Positions 9,308-19,308 of a DNA stretch of 64,000 nucleotides are shown piece by piece. The stretch covers positions 62,001 through 126,000 of the forward strand of contig JAHHHW010000085.1 of assembly GCA_019359115.1 (NCBI GenBank), given 5' to 3'. This DNA is from Pelatocladus maniniholoensis HA4357-MV3 (lineage in GTDB: Bacteria > Cyanobacteriota > Cyanobacteriia > Cyanobacteriales > Nostocaceae). The notes beneath the pieces are model-generated. The model saw only the letters and a program-made list of their open reading frames with translations. It ran no database searches and was not told where the DNA came from. The position numbers and the translations under genes are program-made. Position 1 is the first letter of the stretch; each line of letters begins with the position of its first letter.

Positions 9308-10321
9308 CTAACCAAAAATACTACCAATAGAACGAACTAAATTCTGTGGTTGCATAGCATCGGTAGCGGCGGTGGGTTCATAACCGCAGTGAACCATACA
9401 ATCTGCACACTTAGGATTACCACTCGCACGCCCGTATTTGTTCCACTCGGTCTTTTCCATCAGTTCATTGAAACTGCCATAATGTCCCTCATTCAACAAA
9501 TAGCACGGTTTTTGCCAACCGAGAACACTGTAACTCGGACTACCCCAAGGTGAACATTCATAGTCTTTCTCACCCGTGAGAAAATCTAAAAAGAGTGGAT
9601 TGTGGTTAAAGTTCCAGTTTTTTTGACCTGCTTTGTAAGGAGCTAAGATTTCTCTAAATAAGGCGCGTGTTTGTTCTCGCTTGAGAAAATGTTCTTGATC
9701 TGGCGCCCACTCATAGCTATAACCAGGCGAAATCATCATTCCATCAATATTGAGTGTACTTAGGAAATCAAAAAACTCCTGTATTTGTTTGCGATCGACA
9801 CCCTCAAACACAGTAGTGTTAGTAGTCACACAAAATCCCTTAGCTTTAGCAGCACGTATCGCTTGTACCGCAGTGTCAAAAACACCCTTGCGATTCACAC
9901 ATTGATCATGCCAATCTCGCATTCCATCTAGATGTACACTGAATGTTAAGTAGGGTGAAGGTTTAAATTTATCTAGGCTTTTTTCTAGTAACAAGCCATT
10001 CGTACACAGGTAAACAAACTTTTTGCGCTCAATCAATCCGTGGACAATCTCGTCAATCTGAGGATGCAGCAGTGGTTCGCCACCAGGAATAGAGACTATG
10101 GGTGCGCCACATTCTTCGGCTGCTGCAAAACATTCTTGTGGAGTTAGGTTGCGCTTGAGTATCTCTGTGGGATGCTGAATTTTACCACAACCAGTACAGG
10201 CGAGGTTGCAACGAAATAAAGGTTCCAACATTAAAACCAGGGGGTAACGTTTACGACCTTTTACACGTTGGGTAACTATGTATTTACCGACTTCTAATGC
10301 TTGCTGTAGATTAATAGCCAT
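9308..10321 (-). CDS. hpnH: HpnH: radical SAM adenosyl-hopene transferase
   Basis: This 337-residue protein carries the radical-SAM cluster motif CNLACTGC (Cys38, Cys42, Cys45), the glycine motif [11 protein letters not shown], and the C-terminal cysteines of the HpnH family ([12 protein letters not shown]). HpnH joins the 5'-deoxyadenosyl group of SAM to diploptene, the first step from squalene-derived hopene to C35 bacteriohopanepolyols, which stiffen cyanobacterial membranes. The length and the start [18 protein letters not shown] fit the family. No other hopanoid gene is adjacent. Confidence 0.93.
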   Translation of the reverse strand: MAINLQQALEVGKYIVTQRVKGRKRYPLVLMLEPLFRCNLACTGCGKIQHPTEILKRNLTPQECFAAAEECGAPIVSIPGGEPLLHPQIDEIVHGLIERKKFVYLCTNGLLLEKSLDKFKPSPYLTFSVHLDGMRDWHDQCVNRKGVFDTAVQAIRAAKAKGFCVTTNTTVFEGVDRKQIQEFFDFLSTLNIDGMMISPGYSYEWAPDQEHFLKREQTRALFREILAPYKAGQKNWNFNHNPLFLDFLTGEKDYECSPWGSPSYSVLGWQKPCYLLNEGHYGSFNELMEKTEWNKYGRASGNPKCADCMVHCGYEPTAATDAMQPQNLVRSIGSIFG

Positions 10322-10458
10322 TAAAGCTCACTCCCCACTCTTGGATTTAAATAATATTGTGCCGTAAGTCTGTGGTTGTAGTGGGAAATACTGAGTGGGA
10401 AGTAGAGAATTATAAATTAGACATCTGCAAAAATTAATTATACGTTACCCACAATGCT

Positions 10459-10488
10459 TGTAGAGAAGCGAAATTTCGCGTCTCTACA
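10459..10488. repeat. Short dispersed palindrome (TGTAGAGA...TCTCTACA)
   Basis: TGTAGAGAAGCGAAA pairs with TTTCGCGTCTCTACA. The same family occurs at 23935, 43760 and 58799. Here it lies 22 bp after the thrC stop and may double as a terminator hairpin for the leftward thrC transcript. Confidence 0.75.
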
Positions 10489-10510
10489 TATTTTTCACGC
10501 CTATGTCTAT

Positions 10511-11602
10511 TCAAAATCCCATCGCCGCAGCTACAGCGTCAACTTCCGCCTCAATACCTTGTTTAAATTGACTGTTACTGTGTTTAATGGCTGTATCTGG
10601 GTCTTTTAAACCATTACCAGTGAGGACACAAACTACTGTTGCATCTGTAGGAACTTGGTCTTTGACCTGCAACAAACCTGCAACAGAAGCAGCGCTGGCT
10701 GGTTCGCAGAAAATTCCTTCTTCTGATGCTAATAAGCGATAGGCATCGAGGATTTCGTCATCGGTGACAGAATGGAAATTCCCCATACTAGCTGATTTGA
10801 CAGCTACGGCTTTTTCCCAACTAGCGGGATTACCAATTCTTATGGCTGTGGCGATCGTTTCTGGGTGAGATATTGGTTCTCCCTTAACGAGGGGCGCTGC
10901 ACCAGCTGCTTGGAAACCCATCATCCGAGGTAAGCGATCGCACTTACCAATTTGATGATATTGACAAAATCCCATCCAATATGCTGTGATATTTCCTGCA
11001 TTACCCACGGGAATGCACAACCAATCGGGAGTTTTACCTAAGACATCAACAATTTCAAACGCTGCGGTTTTTTGCCCTTCTAAACGGTAAGGATTGACTG
11101 AATTCACCAAAGTGACCGGATGGGTTTCGGCCATTTCCCGTACTATTTCTAAAGCACGGTCAAAGTTTCCTTTAATTGCTAGTACCTCTGCACCATACAA
11201 TAGCGCCTGTGCCAATTTACCCAGCGCTACATAACCATCGGGAATCAATACAAAAGCGCGCATTCCTCCACGTCGAGCATAAGCTGCTGCTGCTGCTGAG
11301 GTATTACCTGTACTAGCACAAATCACCGCCTTAGCCCCTGCTTCCTTGGCTTTAGAAATTGCCATTGTCATACCCCGATCTTTAAAGCTACCAGTGGGGT
11401 TAAGACCGTCGTATTTGACAAAAACACGTACTTGTCTGCCAATGCGTTGTGCGATCGCAGGCGCTGGAATCAAGGGAGTGTTACCCTCCAGCAGGGTGAC
11501 AACTGGTGTTGTTTCACTGACAGGCAAGTAGTCACGATACTGCTCTATAAGTCCGGGCCAGGGTTGGCGATGAGATGTAGTTGCAGACAGGCTCAAGGTC
11601 AC
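10511..11602 (-). CDS. thrC: Threonine synthase
   Basis: The 363-residue protein is a fold-type II PLP enzyme. The PLP lysine is Lys74 in [11 protein letters not shown], the phosphate loop is [15 protein letters not shown], and LLEGNTPL starts the substrate domain. It converts O-phosphohomoserine to threonine in the cytosol. The length and sequence match the short bacterial/cyanobacterial ThrC rather than the long yeast-type enzyme. The start is a GTG at 11602; there is no upstream ATG in frame. No thrB or hom is adjacent. Confidence 0.93.
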   Translation of the reverse strand: MTLSLSATTSHRQPWPGLIEQYRDYLPVSETTPVVTLLEGNTPLIPAPAIAQRIGRQVRVFVKYDGLNPTGSFKDRGMTMAISKAKEAGAKAVICASTGNTSAAAAAYARRGGMRAFVLIPDGYVALGKLAQALLYGAEVLAIKGNFDRALEIVREMAETHPVTLVNSVNPYRLEGQKTAAFEIVDVLGKTPDWLCIPVGNAGNITAYWMGFCQYHQIGKCDRLPRMMGFQAAGAAPLVKGEPISHPETIATAIRIGNPASWEKAVAVKSASMGNFHSVTDDEILDAYRLLASEEGIFCEPASAASVAGLLQVKDQVPTDATVVCVLTGNGLKDPDTAIKHSNSQFKQGIEAEVDAVAAAMGF

Positions 11603-12026
11603 GAGTTTTCAGGGCTTGTTATTGTTAAATATTTTTGGGTGTTGGGTGTTAGGTGTTGGGTATTGGGTATTGGTTATTAAGTGTTGATTGTTTAGAAATC
11701 ACTAACAAACAACATATGTCAAACCCAAACACAAATAACCACACAACAAACAACTTATTCGTAGAATGTCAGTTTATCGTTTTAGATGTACCTCTGGGAA
11801 GGTTGACGCCACATTTTTTGACACTTCCCACACCCCACACACCTCAAACATCCTAATAGCCGCAATTCCAGAGGAACAAAGTTATGTTTGTCTAGTCAAT
11901 GACTGCACATGAAAGATCGAATTACAAGGGAAAGAAAAAATTATATTATTTTTTAATAATTCTTTAAACTTTCCTATTATAATATCTTTGATGGTGTGAG
12001 TTGAGTTACGGGTAACTTAGTAAGCA
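11603..12026. other. Gene-free spacer with short tandem repeats
   Basis: From 11636 to 11690 the DNA is a degenerate TTGGGTG/TTGGGTA heptamer array. The rest is AT-rich, with no convincing frame, hairpin terminator or RNA gene. The last 60 bp before 12027 probably hold the promoter of the small gene that follows. Confidence 0.6.
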
Positions 12027-12209
12027 ATGTCTACATCTAGTATTTCTGAACGCGAATCCCATACAGCTTGGGCAACAAAGTTAGAGAAGTGTTTTAATCA
12101 AGTAGATCAGCAAGTTAAATTTATGCACTTGCAAGCAGAGGTGGATTGTCTGCTACAGCAGTTGCAGCACTTGAAAATGCAAAAATTGGCAGCCACCGAC
12201 ACTGAATAA
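12027..12209 (+). CDS. Small hydrophilic protein, coiled-coil type, unknown function
   Basis: The 60-residue product has no membrane segment or signal peptide. Residues 28-55 form an amphipathic helix (VDQQVKFMHLQAEVDCLLQQ) with leucine spacing that suggests a short coiled coil. It starts with ATG at 12027 and has 180-250 bp of non-coding DNA on both sides, so it is a free-standing gene. I do not recognise a family; a conserved Nostocales small protein is my best guess. Confidence 0.5.
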   Translation: MSTSSISERESHTAWATKLEKCFNQVDQQVKFMHLQAEVDCLLQQLQHLKMQKLAATDTE

Positions 12210-12461
12210 TAACAGTATCTCAAAACAAAAGCTCGCCTCTGACAAGTACTGTTTAGAAATGCCAGTGGTATATCGCAACTGTGGGCTATTAATTGGCATT
12301 CTCTACCAGTACATTGATTAAACTCAGCTATTCATTGTCGGTTTGACGATCGCTACTGAAAAAAATATTGAAAATTTTACTGAAAATAAATAGTCAATTT
12401 ATTAATTCACTTACCAGTTAGTTATCAACCAAAAGCTAGCTTATTGATAACTGATAACTGT

Positions 12462-12791
12462 TCACTGTTCCTCGCGGCTGACAGATTTTACCCATGCAGG
12501 CAAAAATTGATTCAGCCAGGTAACTTTATCAGGATTGATTATCAATTCAATACTAACCCAGGTAAAAGCCACGACTAAGAAAGCGCTACTTAATAAGATA
12601 GCGATCGCCACTTTTGACGCCAACTCAGAGGAATTTTTCTGAGTCTTGACTTTTCGACGCAGAAGCGAACACCCGTCTGGTTGAAAACTTTGTGTAGGAA
12701 CCTGAGATGTTTTGACAATTTTCTTAGGTTTTTTGACAATTCGTTTTTTAGTTTTGTTCGTAGCAGATGGATTTGGTGGGCGATTAACCAT
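12462..12791 (-). CDS. Single-pass membrane protein with basic N terminus, unknown
   Basis: This 109-residue protein has a very lysine-rich N-terminal 50 residues and one membrane segment at about 60-85 (VAIAILLSSAFLVVAFTWVS), followed by a short C-terminal tail. The positive-inside rule puts the basic tail in the cytosol. The basic tail could touch nucleic acid or membrane lipids, but no function is known to me. The gene is divergent from the porin gene. Confidence 0.55.
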   Translation of the reverse strand: MVNRPPNPSATNKTKKRIVKKPKKIVKTSQVPTQSFQPDGCSLLRRKVKTQKNSSELASKVAIAILLSSAFLVVAFTWVSIELIINPDKVTWLNQFLPAWVKSVSREEQ

Positions 12792-12951
12792 ACTTAATTT
12801 TTCAGTAAATCTAGCAAGACTTGTGATTATTTTTTTTCTTTTATACTCCCGTTCTTGAGATATTGCCCAGAAAGAAAAAGTGTAAATTTGTACAAATCAG
12901 TAATTTTACTAATGACGTTAAAAAGGTATTTTGAATAAGCTCTATCGTTGA

Positions 12952-14658
12952 GTGTGTGAGCGAAGTGTAAAAAAGTTGAACGAAAGTCAAAGTAGGGTAA
13001 TTGCGTGCGTATTAGTAGCGATAGTTAATGGATTTCCCACGCCAGCGATCGCTATTCCCGCACAAAAGCTGGGAGAATTAGCGGAGAGTTTTTCCTCTAA
13101 TTCTTCTGTTTCCTTAGCAGCATCAGATCAATTCACTTTCCTTGATGATCCGATGGCGCAAGTGACATCAGTATCTCAACTGCGAGATGTACAACCTACA
13201 GATTGGGTATTCGGTGCATTGCAATCTTTGGTAGAAAGATATGGTTGCATTGCAGGTTATCCCAATCAGACTTATCGTGGCGATCGCCCCATGACTCGCT
13301 ATGAATTTGCAGCTGGACTGAATGCTTGCTTAGATCGAGTCAATGAATTGATCGCCACAGCGACGAATGATTTAGTTAGTCGTGAAGATTTAATTGCTTT
13401 AGAAAAATTACACAAAGAATTCGCAACCGAATTAGCTGCTGTACGAGGTCGAGTTGATAATTTAGAAGCCCGTACTGCTGAAATTACTGCTAACCAATTC
13501 TCCACAACAACCAAACTCAGTGGTTTTACGATAGTTGGTATTCAAGGACGCACTGACAACCGTGCTGACATTAATCCAAGAGACGGTAAAAAAGATACAG
13601 ATGACGCTAGTACAAATATCAATATCATCAACTATAGCCAGCTATACCTAACTAGCCAATTCACTCCCAATAGCTATCTATTAACAAGTCTTATAGCGGG
13701 TAATGGCTCGACAGCACCAAAGTTAAGCAACGATGTTTATCTTGGTTACGAATATCCCACAAATAATCAGTTAAGTATATATGACTTGAATTTTCACTGG
13801 CTTGTTGCTGACAACTTAGCAATTGTAGCAGGAGTACAAGGTATAAATATGCCTAGTGCTTTCCGTGGCCCCAACCGAGCAGAAAGCGGAGCAACAGGCC
13901 CATTATCATATTTTGCCCAAAGGAACCCAATTTTAGATATTGGATTTAACGGAGGTGGTATTGCTGTTGATTGGCAATTTGCCAAACGTGCTAGCTTACA
14001 GGCTCTTTATACTAGTAACACACCAGCCAATCCTGGCAAACGTAGCGGCTTATTTGATGGTAACACAACCACTGGTGTGCAATTATTACTAACACCATCT
14101 GATAGCATTGATGTCAGTTTATATTACGTGAATAATTATTCATCAGATGGATGTTTACTGACTTACTTAGGTGATGATTGCCTAACAGCAGTTAACCCCG
14201 ATACTGGCAAATCAGAACCATTACAAACTAATGCTGTTGGTAGTTCTGTTAATTGGCAAATCTCACCCCAAGTCACTTTAGGTGGTTGGTTTGGTTATAC
14301 AAATTCTTACATTCCTGGTAAATCAGGAAATGTAGAGACTACAAATTATATGGTGTATCTTAATTTCCCTGATTTATTTGCCAAAGGTAATTTAGGTGGA
14401 ATTTATTTCGGACAGCCTCCTAAAATTACAGGTAGTGATTTACCTGTAGGAAAAAATGTCCCTGATTATATAAATACAGGTTTAGGGCGTCCAGGGAGTC
14501 AGCCAGGAACAACCCATCACATTGAAGCCTTCTATCGCTTCCAGATCACAGATAATATCAGTATGACACCAGGAATCATTCACATCTGGGAACCTGGCCA
14601 TACTCCAGATAGTGATTCTATTACAATAGGCGTGTTGCGGACTAGCTTCACTTTTTAG
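12952..14658 (+). CDS. SLH-domain OprB-type outer-membrane porin
   Basis: The 568-residue protein has an N-terminal signal (residues 15-38, ending PTPAIA), one S-layer-homology domain (VSQLRDVQPTDWVFGALQSL through RPMTRYEFAAGLNACLDRVN), a short coiled coil (LEARTAEI) and a C-terminal OprB-type beta barrel ending in aromatic FTF. Cyanobacterial porins of this design anchor to peptidoglycan-linked polymer through the SLH domain and carry inorganic ions or small solutes; some are called iron-uptake porins. The start must be the GTG at 12952, because TGA precedes it in frame. It is monocistronic. Confidence 0.9.
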   Translation: MCERSVKKLNESQSRVIACVLVAIVNGFPTPAIAIPAQKLGELAESFSSNSSVSLAASDQFTFLDDPMAQVTSVSQLRDVQPTDWVFGALQSLVERYGCIAGYPNQTYRGDRPMTRYEFAAGLNACLDRVNELIATATNDLVSREDLIALEKLHKEFATELAAVRGRVDNLEARTAEITANQFSTTTKLSGFTIVGIQGRTDNRADINPRDGKKDTDDASTNINIINYSQLYLTSQFTPNSYLLTSLIAGNGSTAPKLSNDVYLGYEYPTNNQLSIYDLNFHWLVADNLAIVAGVQGINMPSAFRGPNRAESGATGPLSYFAQRNPILDIGFNGGGIAVDWQFAKRASLQALYTSNTPANPGKRSGLFDGNTTTGVQLLLTPSDSIDVSLYYVNNYSSDGCLLTYLGDDCLTAVNPDTGKSEPLQTNAVGSSVNWQISPQVTLGGWFGYTNSYIPGKSGNVETTNYMVYLNFPDLFAKGNLGGIYFGQPPKITGSDLPVGKNVPDYINTGLGRPGSQPGTTHHIEAFYRFQITDNISMTPGIIHIWEPGHTPDSDSITIGVLRTSFTF

Positions 14659-14866
14659 ATCGAAAAACTCTCTTTTTCTTGAATTTGTATTCATAAAGAG
14701 TTCATAAAATTATTTTATTTTGAGTAAAATCCACGCAGTAATAAGTTTTTCAAAAAGCAAAAAATAAATTTTCTATTTCCGAGAATTTTCTATTGTTGAA
14801 ACCATTCCCAAAAATATAAATTATTGAATAGTTGTTGAGTCATGCATCACAACATCTTCATTACAA

Positions 14867-14979
14867 GTTTGTAGTAAGCACTTTAGTGCTTAAATATTCG
14901 AGGACTAAAGTCCACCCTTCGGGTAGACACGAAGTGGCTTCTGAAAGTAGCCGCTCTTACGAGCGTCTACACTACAAAC
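14867..14979. repeat. Inverted-repeat element of about 113 bp
   Basis: GTTTGTAGT at 14867-14875 is inverted at 14971-14979. Inside are the palindrome AAGCACTTTAGTGCTT (14876-14891) and the hairpin around ACGAGCGT. It looks like a dispersed cyanobacterial intergenic repeat. The rest of the 14659-15077 gap is AT-rich with nothing else recognisable. Confidence 0.6.
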
Positions 14980-15077
14980 GCATTACTCTAAAAAATTGAT
15001 GTGGTAAACCATTAGAACGTGAGTAGGTAGTAATTAGAAGTTCAACGAATAACTACTATCTATTAATTGCTAACGGG

Positions 15078-15428
15078 ATGGAAACAAATTTTGTAACGAA
15101 ATTAATTAACCCAATGTGTCAATATCTCTATAATCTACTAGAAATAATGCTAGTAGCTGGTTCTACTATGCTGGTTATTCCTTGTCAAGCTCAAAATCTC
15201 TCGAAATCCAATCTAGAAAATAGCAATAGTAATATAATATCCGCATCGTCTCAATTTGATGCTGCCAATACAAATATAAAATCTAACTTGAGTAATGGTG
15301 ATGATTCCAGGAATAATCAACTACAAGTCATTTCTGAGTCAACTAATAATGAACCAGTTACCACTAAAGCTAATCAACGCATTCCCATATCAAGTAGAAT
15401 CTTTGCTGTGCCTTCAATGCAACAGTAA
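15078..15428 (+). CDS. Small secreted protein, Asn/Ser-rich, unknown
   Basis: The 116-residue product has a hydrophobic segment (LLEIMLVAGSTMLVIP) and a good signal-peptidase I site, CQAQ before N, near residue 39. The mature part is short and rich in Asn, Ser and Gln, with no cysteines and no known domain. It is probably periplasmic or outside the cell. ATG at 15078 follows a gene-free region, and a strong hairpin follows the stop. Confidence 0.5.
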   Translation: METNFVTKLINPMCQYLYNLLEIMLVAGSTMLVIPCQAQNLSKSNLENSNSNIISASSQFDAANTNIKSNLSNGDDSRNNQLQVISESTNNEPVTTKANQRIPISSRIFAVPSMQQ

Positions 15429-15434
15429 AGTGTC

Positions 15435-15463
15435 ATCAGCCGTGAAATAAATTTCCGGCTGAT
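15435..15463. terminator. Bidirectional terminator hairpin between converging genes
   Basis: ATCAGCCG (15435-15442) pairs with CGGCTGAT (15456-15463) around an A/T-rich loop. It lies between two converging stops. A nearly identical 35-bp sequence occurs at 49045, so the hairpin is also a dispersed repeat. Confidence 0.6.
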
Positions 15464-15476
15464 AGGTTAAACCTGT

Positions 15477-16748
15477 TCAAGCAAGTTGATTTTTGATAGT
15501 TTTACCTTCCACGCCTTTATACTCTAACTCTAATTTATCAATACAGATTTGTTCGTAGCATTTACCTGCACTTTCCCAGGTGAATTCATTTTCGATTAAT
15601 TTTCTACCGTTACAAGATAATTCATCTCGTAGTTGTGAATTACTAAATAGGTGACTAATGGCGCTAATATATTCAGCTGGATGATTTGCTCGTAGTGCGG
15701 TGAGTGGAACATTTGCGCCATCTACAGCTAATCCTTCTAAACCGCGATCGCTTGCTACTATTGGAACACCAGCAGCCATTGCTTCTAAGGTTTTATTTTT
15801 AATTCCAAATCCTGTCCGCATCGGTACAACACAGACAGTGGATTTATGTAAGTACTCTACCATCGAGGGTACACGTCCGGTGACAGTAATTCCTGGTTTT
15901 GCTTGCAGTGCTAAAACTTCTGGTACAGGACGAGAACCAACGATATCAAAAGTTGCATCTGGATAACGTTGTTGAACTTTTGGTAAAACTTCATTGCTGA
16001 AAAAGCAGACAGCATCTATATTCGCTAAATTATCCATCGCACCGATAAAAACTAAATGGTGTCCTCCTGGATCGGTAATGCGATTGGGGAATGACTCTAG
16101 ATCCACACCGTTAGGAATGACGGAAATTTCAGCATCAGGATTGAACTGTTGCAGTTGAATTTTATCTTCTTGTGTTGTCACTGCGATCGCCGAAAATTTA
16201 GAGCAGTAGCGTTGTTCGTAATGTCGTAGTAAAGGTAAATTGATTCTATCTCGCCAAGGATTTTCAGAAATCCCAATTTCTAGCTGGTTGCGACAGGTTC
16301 CATATACAGAACTATGGACATTAACTATAGTTCTTACCTGTTTTTTAAAATGAGGTTTTATATAGATTTCATTAGCGCTATGTTCGCAGGTAATAACATC
16401 GCATTTGCCTGCTTGTACAAAATTATCTATCCACTCCTGCATTTCCACAGAATATCGATTTAAGACACTTGGTGGAATTCCTTCTCGCAAAAAATTCGTG
16501 AAACGTTGAAATTTTTTAACGATACCGCCATTAGTTCCAAAATCAGGAGGACGGTTAAAAACAACTAAATTACTTAACCAATTTTGTAACTCTGTAATTT
16601 CTGCATCTGTGACATCAGCTTCCCGTTGAGTTACCAGGGTAACAGCATGGCGTTGACAAAGATACTTGAGTAAGTTAAACGTTCGTACCTGTGTTCCTCC
16701 TCGCGTTGACGGATAAGGAAAATTGGAAGATAACATCAAAATGTTCAT
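15477..16748 (-). CDS. Glycosyltransferase, GT4 family
   Basis: The 423-residue protein has the two Rossmann halves of a GT-B enzyme. The N-terminal loop PYPSTRGGTQVRTFNLL and the C-terminal donor-binding block KNKTLEAMAAGVPIVASDRG (E-x7-E type) are characteristic of GT4. SVIPNGVDLESFP marks the inter-domain hinge. It probably adds a sugar to a lipid-linked or surface glycan on the cytosolic side of the membrane. The gene is divergent from the two sugar-transfer genes to its right. Donor and acceptor are unknown. Confidence 0.88.
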   Translation of the reverse strand: MNILMLSSNFPYPSTRGGTQVRTFNLLKYLCQRHAVTLVTQREADVTDAEITELQNWLSNLVVFNRPPDFGTNGGIVKKFQRFTNFLREGIPPSVLNRYSVEMQEWIDNFVQAGKCDVITCEHSANEIYIKPHFKKQVRTIVNVHSSVYGTCRNQLEIGISENPWRDRINLPLLRHYEQRYCSKFSAIAVTTQEDKIQLQQFNPDAEISVIPNGVDLESFPNRITDPGGHHLVFIGAMDNLANIDAVCFFSNEVLPKVQQRYPDATFDIVGSRPVPEVLALQAKPGITVTGRVPSMVEYLHKSTVCVVPMRTGFGIKNKTLEAMAAGVPIVASDRGLEGLAVDGANVPLTALRANHPAEYISAISHLFSNSQLRDELSCNGRKLIENEFTWESAGKCYEQICIDKLELEYKGVEGKTIKNQLA

Positions 16749-16885
16749 AAAGGAATTGATTTGGGAACAATATTGATCAGTGCAGTGATGTATATAGAAT
16801 GACCTGTTGATATAGTTTATGTCATCATCTTGAACTCTATGTATTTGAGCTACTTATAAATTCAATCTCAGGATCATCTTTCCGT

Positions 16886-17905
16886 ATGAAAAAAGCTGGT
16901 ATTTATACTCTTGCCAATGATGCTGTTTATGATCAGTTAGTTGCATTATTAAATAGTATTGAAAGAAATATTAACCCAGAGATTCCAGTTTCTATCATTC
17001 CCTATAATCAACAATTAAAGAAAATTACAGAAGAAATTAAGTCTAGACCTCATGTCAGTCTTTTTGACAATTGGGAGTCAATTCAACGTTGGGATGATTT
17101 TGTCAATTTAGTATGGGATGCTCATCCCAGAGCTAAAGAATCTCAGTTAACTCGTCCTGGCTGGTATAAGGGTTTTGTCCATAGAAAACTCGCTGCGTTT
17201 GATGGAGATTTTGAAAGATTCATATTTTATGATGCTGACAGCTTAGTGATGAAACCAATTGATGATGTCTTAACAAAACTAGACAATTACGATTTAATTT
17301 TTGATGATTGGGAACATGACAAGCCTGAAGCCGCTACAGATATTAATCTTAAACTTGCAGCAAGTGCAACTAATCTTATAGAAGCTCAATTACGTTATAA
17401 AATTCATTGCAATAGTTTTTTTGGTTCCCATCAAGGACTATTTGGAAGTGAAGAATTAAATAATTTAATGTATCGCCTAATTGACAAAAGAGAAATTGAA
17501 TGGATTAATCAAAAGTTTTGGTGGTCAAGTTCAGCTTTATTCAATTACATGACTATAGATAATAAATATTCTATATTTAACTACACTCTTAGCCCTAATG
17601 GTAAAGACAGAACTGGAAACTGTGCAAATGCAGATACATTTATAAATATTGACAATATCCTTTACAACCAAGAGGATTTAAAACCTATTCACCGCATTCA
17701 TTATATGAGCTATCATGCACGTGATTTTGCTCGTTTATGTTGTGGTGAAGATGTTGATATTCGTTACCGAGAGGAATTTTTGTATTATCGATTCCTTAAA
17801 CAAATAGAGCAAAAACCACGGCAATTTCAACCGCCAAGTATGATGGCAAAAACAAATCGATATTTAAAAAAAATTATGAATAAACTTAAGAGAACTATTG
17901 CTTGA
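16886..17905 (+). CDS. Putative sugar transferase with DxD motif (Npun_R2821-like family)
   Basis: The 339-residue protein starts KKAGIYTLANDAVYDQLVAL and contains FIFYDADSLVM, a DxD-type metal/nucleotide-sugar site like that of GT8-fold enzymes, and SFFGSHQGLFGS, which resembles the acceptor-side loop of such enzymes. I recall a cyanobacterial family with this profile named after Nostoc punctiforme genes, but its reaction is not known to me. It is on the same strand as the GT2 gene 106 bp downstream, and the pair may be co-transcribed. A basic C terminus suggests loose membrane contact. Confidence 0.65.
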   Translation: MKKAGIYTLANDAVYDQLVALLNSIERNINPEIPVSIIPYNQQLKKITEEIKSRPHVSLFDNWESIQRWDDFVNLVWDAHPRAKESQLTRPGWYKGFVHRKLAAFDGDFERFIFYDADSLVMKPIDDVLTKLDNYDLIFDDWEHDKPEAATDINLKLAASATNLIEAQLRYKIHCNSFFGSHQGLFGSEELNNLMYRLIDKREIEWINQKFWWSSSALFNYMTIDNKYSIFNYTLSPNGKDRTGNCANADTFINIDNILYNQEDLKPIHRIHYMSYHARDFARLCCGEDVDIRYREEFLYYRFLKQIEQKPRQFQPPSMMAKTNRYLKKIMNKLKRTIA

Positions 17906-18011
17906 TTTGGTGGCTGTTTTAAATTAAATATGTGAAAAATTTATTTTGTGAACGAACACAAATGTACACAGATAGGATTTTGATTAGGATTTTTAATATT
18001 TATAGGATAAT

Positions 18012-18959
18012 ATGCCAAAAATCAGTATTTGTATTTCAACTTTTAACCGAGTTAAACTTTTACCTTTTGCTATTAATAGTGTACTACAGCAGACTTACCA
18101 AGATTTAGAATTAATCATTTGTGATGATGGTTCTCGTGATGGTACACCCGAATTAATTTCACAATACACAGATAGCCGAATTAGATATATTCGACATTCG
18201 CAAAATATCGGTAAAAGCAATAATATGCGCTCTGGTTTTGAGGCTGCTACAGGTGAATATTTTATCAAATTTGATGATGATGATCGATTAATACCAGATT
18301 TTTTAGAACGTACTGCTAAGATCTTAGATCAAGAACATAATATTGATTTTGTTGGTACTGATCACTGGATTATTGATATTAATAATATTAGAGATGAGGC
18401 AAAAACTCAGGAAAATTCTCGTCGCTGGGGTAGAGCAAATTTAGCAACAGGTATTGTAGATAATTTATTAGAAATAGTCTTTATTCAACAAAGCTTCCAA
18501 ATTGGTGCAACTTTATTTCGTCGTCAAAGTTTGTCAGAGTTAGGGTTTATGCAACCTAATTGGCAAAATTGTGAGGACAATGATTTATTTGTGCGGCTAG
18601 CTTTAGCTGGTAAGAAGGGTTATTATTTGCCAGAGTTATTAATGGAATATCGCATACATGCAGAACAGCAAGGAATAAATCGCGTTATTCCTTATTTGCA
18701 GGATAAATTGGGGTATTTAAGTCATTATAAATTTGAGTCAGATAAATTAGAGAAGGTTAGGTTACAGCGTCTTGCAGAAACGCAGTTATTATTAGGTTTG
18801 CGGTTACTTGAAAAAGGAGAAATTCAAAAAGGTAGAGAGTTAGTTCTCGCAGGTAAGTCTTTTTCTCACGCTAAGGCGTGGACTGGGTTAGGGTTATCGT
18901 TGTTACCCAAGGGTTTGAGAAAGAAGGGGTTTGAGCTATTGCGACAGATGCGGGGGTGA
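18012..18959 (+). CDS. Glycosyltransferase, GT2 family
   Basis: The 315-residue protein has the GT-A start ISICISTFNRVKLLPFAINS, the first acidic site IICDDGSRDGT, the DxD-type site KFDDDDR, and QNCEDNDLFVRLAL for the ED motif. It is an inverting glycosyltransferase of the WcaA/WbbL type. The C-terminal 60 residues are amphipathic and basic, likely for membrane contact. It follows the putative transferase at 16886 and probably forms an operon with it. The sugar is unknown. Confidence 0.88.
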   Translation: MPKISICISTFNRVKLLPFAINSVLQQTYQDLELIICDDGSRDGTPELISQYTDSRIRYIRHSQNIGKSNNMRSGFEAATGEYFIKFDDDDRLIPDFLERTAKILDQEHNIDFVGTDHWIIDINNIRDEAKTQENSRRWGRANLATGIVDNLLEIVFIQQSFQIGATLFRRQSLSELGFMQPNWQNCEDNDLFVRLALAGKKGYYLPELLMEYRIHAEQQGINRVIPYLQDKLGYLSHYKFESDKLEKVRLQRLAETQLLLGLRLLEKGEIQKGRELVLAGKSFSHAKAWTGLGLSLLPKGLRKKGFELLRQMRG

Positions 18960-19083
18960 TATTTTAGAGCAAAATGTATAAAGCGTCCTTAATTCACTTT
19001 AATCACTTGTGCCTTCTGAATAATTCTTCGTCAAGGTTTTGGGTATTTTGTAGCTTATTCTCAGTTACGCGCAGCCAAAAACG

Positions 19084-19113
19084 CGGTGTAGAGAGTCATG
19101 GCTACACCGTTTT
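19084..19113 (+). terminator. Probable rho-independent terminator
   Basis: CGGTGTAG (19084-19091) pairs with CTACACCG (19102-19109) and is followed by TTTT. It lies 125 bp after the GT2 stop. The rest of the 18960-19308 gap is AT-rich and should contain the rpaA promoter; a small opposing frame in it has no support. Confidence 0.55.
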
Positions 19114-19308
19114 GCAAAAAATATGGTAGATTGTATGGCCAGTAACACATTCGCTTTAGGATTTAGTATAGCTTGGACTTGTTTTGAAAATCTTTGAATT
19201 TTAATCTTTATGTTAGATTTAAAATATTTTTTATAATCTAATGAAGCAATCTTTGTATTTCCCAAAGGTTCTTATTTATCCTTAATAAGTAGTAATATTT
19301 TTTTAATA

